Below are positions 58,489 through 64,000 of a DNA stretch of 64,000 bases, in pieces; position 1 is the stretch's first letter, and the number at the start of each line of letters is the position of its first letter. The position numbers and the translations under genes were made by a program. Below the pieces are notes generated by a model. It was not told where the DNA came from. It saw only the letters and a program-made list of their open reading frames with translations, and did no database searches. The stretch comes from Prochlorococcus marinus XMU1410 (GTDB lineage: Bacteria; Cyanobacteriota; Cyanobacteriia; PCC-6307; Cyanobiaceae): assembly GCF_017696085.1 (NCBI RefSeq), contig NZ_JAAORH010000003.1:496001-560000 (forward strand), read 5' to 3'.

Positions 58489-59703
58489 TTAATCTTTTGT
58501 TTTTGAATTTAACTCAGCCCATATTTTATTAGACATACCCCACATATAAATAAAGCCCTCTGCTAAAGAATGATTAAAGACATCATCTTTGCTATAAGTT
58601 GCCAAATCTTCCCTGTAAAGTGAATTATTTTCCGACATTCTCCCAATGACTATTGCGTTCCCCTTATAAAGTCTAATCTTTACTCTTCCATTAACTGAAG
58701 TTTGGGTCGATGATATAAATGCATCTAAACTTTCTTTAAGAGGTCCAAACCAAAAACCTTGATAAACTAATTGACCCCATTTTTTTTCTACTATCCCTTT
58801 AAAATCAATTACCTCAGGGTTTAATGTTATGCTCTCTAACTCTTTGTGAGCTTTGATTAAGAGTAAGAGGCCAGGTGTTTCGTAAATCTCTCTACTTTTA
58901 ATTCCTACTACTCGATCCTCAATCATATCTATTCTTCCAAAACCATGTATCCCTCCAAGATCATTAGCTTTTTGAATGATCTCTACTGGAGTTAAAAATT
59001 CATCGTTAATTCCAACTGGAAACCCATTTTTGAAAGTAATTTCTATATCTTGATGGGAATCAGGTGAATTATCAACTGATGATGTCATCGAAAATATATC
59101 CTCAGGTGGTTCTTGCATTGGGTCTTCTAATATACCTGCTTCGATACTCCTACCAAGTAAGTTAACATCTATTGAATATGGTGATTTTTTTGATACTGGT
59201 GCGGGTATACCAAATTTTTCTCCATACACTATTGCCTCTTCTCTACTCATATTCCACTCCCTTGCAGGAGTAATTATTTTTAAATCAGGACCTAAAGCGT
59301 TAATTGCTAAATCAAACCGAACTTGATCATTCCCTTTACCAGTACATCCATGAGCTACTGCATCGGCATTAATCTCTCTAGCAATATTCACGAGATTTTC
59401 AGCAATTAAAGGCCTAGCAAGAGCTGTAGATAAAGGATATTTATCTAAAAATAATGCGTTTGCTCTAATGGCTGGAAAAGCGTATCTCTCAACAAAACTA
59501 TTAACTAAATTACCAATGATTGATTGAGATGCACCAGAATTTAAAGCTTTTTGCCTTATAAATTCTAAATCCTCGCCTTGTCCAAGATCTGCTACAAAAG
59601 TAACTACTTCAGAGATTCCATATTCATTTTTTAAATATGGAATACAAACGCTCGTATCTACCCCGCCAGAATAAGCTAGCACAACTTTTTTTACCTGCTG
59701 CAT
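58489..59703 (-). CDS. argG: Argininosuccinate synthase
   Basis: ATP-dependent condensation of citrulline and aspartate, the penultimate step of arginine synthesis. The ATP-binding PP-loop is [18 protein letters not shown] at the N terminus; [34 protein letters not shown] and [20 protein letters not shown] are all conserved blocks. Length 404 residues. The small membrane protein gene at 59740-59934 lies 36 bases upstream on the same strand. Confidence 0.97.
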   Translation of the reverse strand: MQQVKKVVLAYSGGVDTSVCIPYLKNEYGISEVVTFVADLGQGEDLEFIRQKALNSGASQSIIGNLVNSFVERYAFPAIRANALFLDKYPLSTALARPLIAENLVNIAREINADAVAHGCTGKGNDQVRFDLAINALGPDLKIITPAREWNMSREEAIVYGEKFGIPAPVSKKSPYSIDVNLLGRSIEAGILEDPMQEPPEDIFSMTSSVDNSPDSHQDIEITFKNGFPVGINDEFLTPVEIIQKANDLGGIHGFGRIDMIEDRVVGIKSREIYETPGLLLLIKAHKELESITLNPEVIDFKGIVEKKWGQLVYQGFWFGPLKESLDAFISSTQTSVNGRVKIRLYKGNAIVIGRMSENNSLYREDLATYSKDDVFNHSLAEGFIYMWGMSNKIWAELNSKTKD

Positions 59704-59739
59704 CTAAGTTTGCTCCATAAATTTAAATTTTTGATGTAA

Positions 59740-59934
59740 TTAAGAATTTGAACACTTATTAAAAACTAATATCATTGTAACTAAAAGAGCTGGACCAAAA
59801 ACTAGTAACAAGAGAAGAAAGTTATTAATTTTAAAAACATTGGGATTTAAGTATCCAATAAGCTTAAAAAATCCAGACAGCAACAATGAAATTAGCCAAA
59901 TAAAAAAGTATTTTAAATTTGCTTTATCAAACAA
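59740..59934 (-). CDS. Small membrane protein, 64 residues
   Basis: Two hydrophobic helices are evident, FIWLISLLLSGFFKLIGYL (around 11-29) and LLLLLVFGPALLVTMILVF (around 40-58), separated by a short polar loop (NPNVFKINN). The N terminus is basic and the C terminus has NKCSNS. No family is recognised; cyanobacteria have many such small proteins attached to photosynthetic complexes, but nothing here shows that. It diverges from the DUF3134 gene across 53 bases and precedes argG. Confidence 0.6.
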   Translation of the reverse strand: MFDKANLKYFFIWLISLLLSGFFKLIGYLNPNVFKINNFLLLLLVFGPALLVTMILVFNKCSNS

Positions 59935-59987
59935 AGTTTTTCGTGAGCATCATTATGTATTATCTTATATATAGAATATAAACTTTA

Positions 59988-60266
59988 ATGGATTCAAATA
60001 AACTAAAAATTAGATTGGACGATATTTCTGAAGTCAACCCTGCTTTAACTTGCTACCACAGAGATGATCCAGCTCCTGTTTTGCCATTAAGAGATGAACC
60101 TGATCTTTTATCTTGGCTTGAAAATACAGGAAGACTTATTGCAGAAAAAGAAGGAGATTCACAAGAAATTAGTACTATAGAAGAAGAAGAACTTTCAGCT
60201 CTAATGGGAGAAAAAGAAGATTATAAGATTGAAGATGACTCTTCAGAAGATGATTGGGAAGATTAA
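59988..60266 (+). CDS. DUF3134 family protein
   Basis: Small acidic cyanobacterial protein of 92 residues and unknown function. The family block NPALTCYHRDDPAPVLPLRD then LLSWLENTGRL occupies residues 18-58; the remainder is an acidic tail (EEEELSALMGEKED ending in EDDWED). No membrane helix or cysteine cluster. The 3' end overlaps the mraY start region by 17 bases if mraY begins at 60250. Confidence 0.8.
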   Translation: MDSNKLKIRLDDISEVNPALTCYHRDDPAPVLPLRDEPDLLSWLENTGRLIAEKEGDSQEISTIEEEELSALMGEKEDYKIEDDSSEDDWED

Positions 60267-61326
60267 AAAGTTTAACTTTAAATCGTTATTGATATTAAAT
60301 ACTTTTGCTTTAATAGCAACCTCATATATTTTTAATAATTTTATTTTTATAGGAGTTTTTACCCTATTTTTTTTTATTTCTATATTCGCAACCAAGAACG
60401 GTCTCGAAATAATCAGAAAATTAAATTTACTTCAAAATATAAGAACTGAAGGTCCATCTATTCACTATAAAAAAAGTGATACTCCAACAATGGGTGGGGT
60501 TTTTTTAATAATCCCTTTTTTAATCTTTCTTTTGATAATAACTATAAATTTAGGTTCCCTAAAATTATTTCTTTTATTACTGACTATTTTTGGTTTCTTT
60601 ATTACAGGTTTTTTAGATGATTATTTAAGTATTTGCAACAAGGAAAATACAGGGTTAAAACCAAAAGAGAAATTTTTCTTACAAAGTGTCTTCTCAATAT
60701 TTTTTATATTGTTAGCCTATGAAAAAAATTTAATAAGTCCATTAATAACAGTGTCTGATTCCTGGGGAATAAATATGAATATTTTCATATTACCAATTTC
60801 TTTTTTAGTACTAGTAGGCATAAGTAATTCAGTAAATTTGACTGATGGATTAGATGGATTAGCAGCTGGATGCAGTGGGATTGTCTTTTATGGTTTAGGA
60901 ACAGAAATATTGATGAAAGAACAACAAGAACTTTTTGTTTTTAGCATCTTATGTTTTTCAATGTCCGGTATATGCTTTGGGTTTCTCAAGTACAATAGTT
61001 ATCCTGCAAAAATATTTATGGGTGACACAGGATCTCTCAGTATTGGTGCAATTCTGGGTTCTATAGCGTTATTAACCAATAGTGTTTTTACCTTATCTAT
61101 TTTCTCAGGAATATTTATTATTGAATCATTATCAGTAATGATTCAAGTAGGATTTTTTAAAATTACAAAAAAATTATTTCACAAAGGTAAACGCATATTT
61201 TTAATGGCTCCACTGCATCACCATTTTGAACTTAAAGGAGTTAAGGAACAAAAAATAGTTGAAAATTTTTGGAAAATCAACATTTTACTTATAATTTTAG
61301 GTATAGTTTTAAAAATCAATCTTTAA
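60250..61326 (+). CDS. mraY: Phospho-N-acetylmuramoyl-pentapeptide-transferase
   Basis: Integral membrane enzyme moving phospho-MurNAc-pentapeptide to undecaprenyl phosphate, making lipid I. TPTMGGVFLIIP, the Asp pair in GFLDDYLSIC, NLTDGLDGLAAG, FMGDTGSLSIGAILG and the histidines in MAPLHHHFELKG mark the active site. About ten membrane helices. I choose ATG at 60250 (358 residues) over 60229, which would overlap the DUF3134 gene further. It is not in a dcw cluster here, as is common in cyanobacteria. Confidence 0.95.
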   Translation: MIGKIKKFNFKSLLILNTFALIATSYIFNNFIFIGVFTLFFFISIFATKNGLEIIRKLNLLQNIRTEGPSIHYKKSDTPTMGGVFLIIPFLIFLLIITINLGSLKLFLLLLTIFGFFITGFLDDYLSICNKENTGLKPKEKFFLQSVFSIFFILLAYEKNLISPLITVSDSWGINMNIFILPISFLVLVGISNSVNLTDGLDGLAAGCSGIVFYGLGTEILMKEQQELFVFSILCFSMSGICFGFLKYNSYPAKIFMGDTGSLSIGAILGSIALLTNSVFTLSIFSGIFIIESLSVMIQVGFFKITKKLFHKGKRIFLMAPLHHHFELKGVKEQKIVENFWKINILLIILGIVLKINL

Positions 61327-61336
61327 AAAATTTGTT

Positions 61337-61582
61337 ATGAATTTTTTTACATGGAAAGATAATGGATTAACAAGTGACTGCTCAAGTCTTGATGCAATGG
61401 CATCAAGATTTGAAGAAACTGCTAACTTAATGAAAAAACTATCTAAGAAGGGATTCAAACTAAAGAAAACTCAAAATAATCAACTTATCCTTCACCCTGA
61501 TCCAGAGGTATTTGATCAATGGGGTTTTATAAGTGAGGAAGTTCCTTTTAAACAACTTTGTTTAATATCAGATGAAGAATAA
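61337..61582 (+). CDS. Unknown small protein, 81 residues
   Basis: Soluble small protein, no membrane segment. It has a helix-like middle (LDAMASRFEETANLMKKLSK) and then a strand-like KGFKLKKTQNNQLILHPDPE with DQWGFISEE near the end. I recognise no named family, although the composition and placement right behind mraY (10 bases) suggest a real gene. Its last 67 bases overlap the 3' end of the sucrose-phosphate synthase gene on the other strand. Confidence 0.65.
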   Translation: MNFFTWKDNGLTSDCSSLDAMASRFEETANLMKKLSKKGFKLKKTQNNQLILHPDPEVFDQWGFISEEVPFKQLCLISDEE

Positions 61583-62925
61583 CTACTTAAACTTGAAAAT
61601 TCTTCTGTAAGTATTGATAAATAATTGCGTACATGAGTGTTCCAACTAAAGTGCCTATTAACACCCTCAATTCCATTCCTACTCCATAATTTCCACTGAT
61701 TATTATTGGAAATCCCTCTTTCAAGTATGACTTTCAACTCATTAATATCAGTAACATCTACTAGAAGTCCATTTTCACATTTTGAACGAATTTCTTTTGG
61801 CCCTCCATCATTTGTTGATATTATCGGTAAACCACATGAAGAAGCTTCAAGAAGAGTTAAACCAAAAGGCTCAGTTAAAGCTGGATTTACAAATACGCCC
61901 CCTCTGCTAGCAGCCCACCTATATAAAGCAGGAATCTGAGTTGGAAGATGCTTTTTTGGATAAGCTACCTTGCCATACAAATTATATTTATCAATCATTT
62001 CAAAAATATTATGAAATACATCTTTTTGTTGAGGGTCAAGTTTTGAAGTACTATCTCTACAACCTAAAATTAGAATCAAATTAGTTTTTCTTTTTAATTT
62101 TTCAGATCTTCCATATGCCTCAATCAAAGAAGGAATATTTTTTCTTCTTACAGCTCTAGAAATAGTCAATAATGGAGGTTTAGTAGAATCCTTAAGAAAA
62201 GGATTCATCATATTGTCAATTTCTGCTGTCTCTGTTGTGGAGTGAATATGGTGAAATTTATTATGATCAACGCCAGGAGGAATAACTTTAGCTTTGTGAG
62301 GTGAAAAAGAGGAATATTGGGAATATTGATAAACTGACTCTTGTTTAGTGCTTGTAACAACAATATCTGCAGACTTTAGTGCTTTTTCTTCTGCCTCAAT
62401 CCTTTTGGTTATAGAATAAAGCTTTTCTATTTGATTAGTTTTTAAACCAGTATCAAGCAACTTCCTTTTTTTCTCTCTTCCTAAAGAATGACCAGTAAAA
62501 ATAAGTGGAACATTTAGGGATTTACTTAATTTAACTCCTACATATCCAGCATCTGCATAATGTGCATGGATGAAATTAGGCTTTTTGTTTTTTTTATAAT
62601 AAGAAACTAGTCTTTCAGTTAAATGATTTAAATAAGGCCAAAGCAATTCCTTTCTTAAATATTTATTAGGTCCAAATTTGAATCTTAAAATTCTTGCTCC
62701 AGGTTCTACAAATTCTTCTTCTTGAGAATATTCTTCGTCTACTTTAGGATCGTTGATTAAACGAGTAACTAAATCCACTTGATCAACTTCTGAAGTATTA
62801 GCCAAACTTTTAATTAATTCTAAGACGTATTGTGTTTGCCCACCTGTATCTGCATCCCTTCCTAACTCAAGATTTTTGGAACGTATAAGACCATGTAAAT
62901 GTAAATGTAAAAATTTCAATCTCAT
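61516..62925 (-). CDS. Sucrose-phosphate synthase, glycosyltransferase domain only
   Basis: Makes sucrose 6-phosphate from UDP-glucose and fructose 6-phosphate. The GT-B domain has HGLIRSKNLELGRDADTGGQ at the N terminus, PNFIHAHYADAGYVGVKLSK, ISRAVRRKNIPSLIEAYGRS and the donor site NPALTEPFGLTLLEASSCG. At 469 residues it lacks the phosphatase-like C-terminal domain of two-domain sucrose-phosphate synthases (around 720 residues in Synechocystis). Sucrose is a compatible solute in marine picocyanobacteria. GGAGG on the minus strand (62935-62939) lies 9 bases before the ATG. uvrA lies upstream on the same strand. Confidence 0.9.
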   Translation of the reverse strand: MRLKFLHLHLHGLIRSKNLELGRDADTGGQTQYVLELIKSLANTSEVDQVDLVTRLINDPKVDEEYSQEEEFVEPGARILRFKFGPNKYLRKELLWPYLNHLTERLVSYYKKNKKPNFIHAHYADAGYVGVKLSKSLNVPLIFTGHSLGREKKRKLLDTGLKTNQIEKLYSITKRIEAEEKALKSADIVVTSTKQESVYQYSQYSSFSPHKAKVIPPGVDHNKFHHIHSTTETAEIDNMMNPFLKDSTKPPLLTISRAVRRKNIPSLIEAYGRSEKLKRKTNLILILGCRDSTSKLDPQQKDVFHNIFEMIDKYNLYGKVAYPKKHLPTQIPALYRWAASRGGVFVNPALTEPFGLTLLEASSCGLPIISTNDGGPKEIRSKCENGLLVDVTDINELKVILERGISNNNQWKLWSRNGIEGVNRHFSWNTHVRNYLSILTEEFSSLSSYSSSDIKQSCLKGTSSLIKPH

Positions 62926-63126
62926 TTAACAAATCCTCCGATCAACGGCCTTTAATACAAATAAGCTGAATTTTCTAAGGAAATATTAAGAAAGCATTAT
63001 GATTTTAAATCGTTTTAATACAAAAGTTTTAAAAAGTTAGTTATAGAAAAGTTTTATAGCCTTCTAAAATAGATTTTCTTTTTGCTAAAATAGTTAAAAA
63101 TACGAAGAAATACAACAGGTATTTTC
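62926..63126 (-). promoter_or_regulatory. Intergenic region upstream of sucrose-phosphate synthase
   Basis: This 201-base gap between uvrA and the synthase gene holds no ORF above 13 codons. On the minus strand it ends with a GGAGG ribosome binding site (62935-62939). The rest is very AT-rich. It should contain the uvrA transcript end and the synthase promoter, but I cannot point to a definite hairpin or -10 element. Confidence 0.4.
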
Positions 63127-64000
63127 TTATTTTAAAACTTTTTTAAGATATTTTGCTGTATAACTTATAGGATTTTTAGCTACATCCTCAGGAATACCTT
63201 CTGCAATGATTTCACCACCTTTATCCCCTCCATCAGGTCCTAAATCAATAATCCAATCTGAACATCTAATAACATCTAAATTATGTTCAATAACAATTAC
63301 TGAATTACCTTTATCTACCAAACGTTGTATCACATCCATTAATTTATGAACATCATAAAAACTTAACCCCGTAGTTGGTTCATCAATCAAATATAAAGTT
63401 TTTCCAGTAGCCCTTTTTGATAATTCCGTAGCTAACTTAACTCTTTGAGCCTCTCCACCAGATAACGTAGGAGCTGGTTGGCCTAATTTGACATATCCTA
63501 AGCCAACATCTACTAATGTAGATAATCTATCTGCTGCTTGAGGTATAGCAGAGAAAGTTTCTGCAGCTTGTTCAACAGTCATCTCTAAAACATCAGATAT
63601 ATTAAAACCTTTATATTTAACTTGAAGAGTTTCCCTATTAAAACGAGCTCCTTTACATACTTCACATTGAACATACACATCAGGTAAAAAATTCATTTCA
63701 ATAACATTGACTCCCTGACCTTTACAAGCTTCGCATCTTCCCCCTTTAACGTTAAAGCTAAATTGACCAGCCTGATATCCTCTTGCTTTTGCTTCTACTG
63801 TGGCAGTAAATATCTGCCTTATAGGGTCAAAAGCACCAGTATATGTAGCAGGATTTGATCTTGGAGTTCTTCCTATTGGAGATTGATCAATAACGATAAC
63901 TTTGTCAATTGCCTTTATACCCTTTAACTCCTTTACACCTTGAGGAAAAGGGACTTTTAATCCTAAAGAATGACACAATGCAGGATGAAGTAATTCATTT
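63127..64000 (-). CDS. uvrA: Excinuclease ABC subunit A, 3' part
   Basis: Damage-recognition ATPase of nucleotide excision repair. Only the C-terminal part of about 290 residues is in the window; the frame stays open to the right edge ([13 protein letters not shown] precedes the first listed methionine-like codon). The second zinc module is in [12 protein letters not shown] and [14 protein letters not shown], the ABC signature is [20 protein letters not shown], and Walker B is [30 protein letters not shown] is the family C-terminal block. The gene continues outside the window. Confidence 0.96.
   Translation of the reverse strand, partial: NELLHPALCHSLGLKVPFPQGVKELKGIKAIDKVIVIDQSPIGRTPRSNPATYTGAFDPIRQIFTATVEAKARGYQAGQFSFNVKGGRCEACKGQGVNVIEMNFLPDVYVQCEVCKGARFNRETLQVKYKGFNISDVLEMTVEQAAETFSAIPQAADRLSTLVDVGLGYVKLGQPAPTLSGGEAQRVKLATELSKRATGKTLYLIDEPTTGLSFYDVHKLMDVIQRLVDKGNSVIVIEHNLDVIRCSDWIIDLGPDGGDKGGEIIAEGIPEDVAKNPISYTAKYLKKVLK

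Overview
The window reads as chromosomal DNA of a marine picocyanobacterium, most likely a high-light-adapted Prochlorococcus. The evidence is very low GC (roughly 30% by eye), dense short-spaced genes, and cyanobacterial or photosynthesis-linked families: UDP-sulfoquinovose synthase plus sulfoquinovosyltransferase, an acyl-lipid desaturase, a chorismate lyase of the plastoquinone route, a phytol-kinase-like protein, a DUF3134 protein, a group-2 sigma factor and sucrose-phosphate synthase. I infer the organism from gene content and composition; no marker gene search was possible.

Layout. 1-5.1 kb (+): trigger factor (5' end outside the window), clpP, clpX and dnaX, a chaperone/protease/replication run. 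5.1-8.0 kb (-): a SpoIID-like secreted protein and a membrane glycosyltransferase. 8.0-12.6 kb (+): rpmI-rplT, a TPR protein, thiG, then sqdB-sqdX for sulfolipid. 12.6-18.3 kb (-): a small unknown, gcvP-gcvH, a methionine-gamma-lyase-like PLP enzyme and an HTH-like unknown. 18.4-23.8 kb (+): desaturase, rplI, dnaB, mnmG, chorismate lyase. 23.8-25.0 kb (-): an unknown and a SprT-like protein. 25.1-27.1 kb (+): a small anchored protein, a phage T4-type ATP-dependent DNA ligase and a 50-residue ORF. 27.1-31.0 kb (-): TVP38-like protein, valS, an IscA/HesB-like protein and tRNA-Val(UAC).

31.1-41.9 kb (+) is a long co-directional run: mazG-speE-speB-gcvT, aspS, pyrG, queE-queC-pabB-pabC. 41.9-42.7 kb (-): cobA. 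42.7-47.9 kb (+): MFS transporter, ppk, a group-2 sigma factor and a phytol-kinase-like protein. Then aroG-type DAHP synthase (-), acnB and a CLC exchanger (+), purU (-), a ThiO-like oxidoreductase (+), dnaK (-), aroE and rpsF (+), argG and a small membrane protein (-), a DUF3134 protein, mraY and a small unknown (+), a short sucrose-phosphate synthase (-) and the 3' part of uvrA (-).

The genes are mostly core housekeeping. Linked themes are one-carbon metabolism (gcvP, gcvH, gcvT, purU), the chorismate node (DAHP synthase, aroE, pabBC, chorismate lyase), deazapurine synthesis (queE, queC), polyamines (speB, speE), envelope building (mraY, SpoIID, glycosyltransferase, sulfolipid) and nucleic-acid maintenance (dnaX, dnaB, uvrA, DNA ligase). 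I see no insertion sequence, integrase, CRISPR array or rRNA, and no gene-free stretch longer than about 205 bases.

I do not see a clear, wholly new multi-gene system. The points most worth a second look are the T4-like DNA ligase, a possible programmed frameshift in dnaX, the chorismate lyase gene without a usual start codon, the basic repeat tail on trigger factor, the sucrose-phosphate synthase without a phosphatase domain, and the altered selectivity motifs of the CLC protein.
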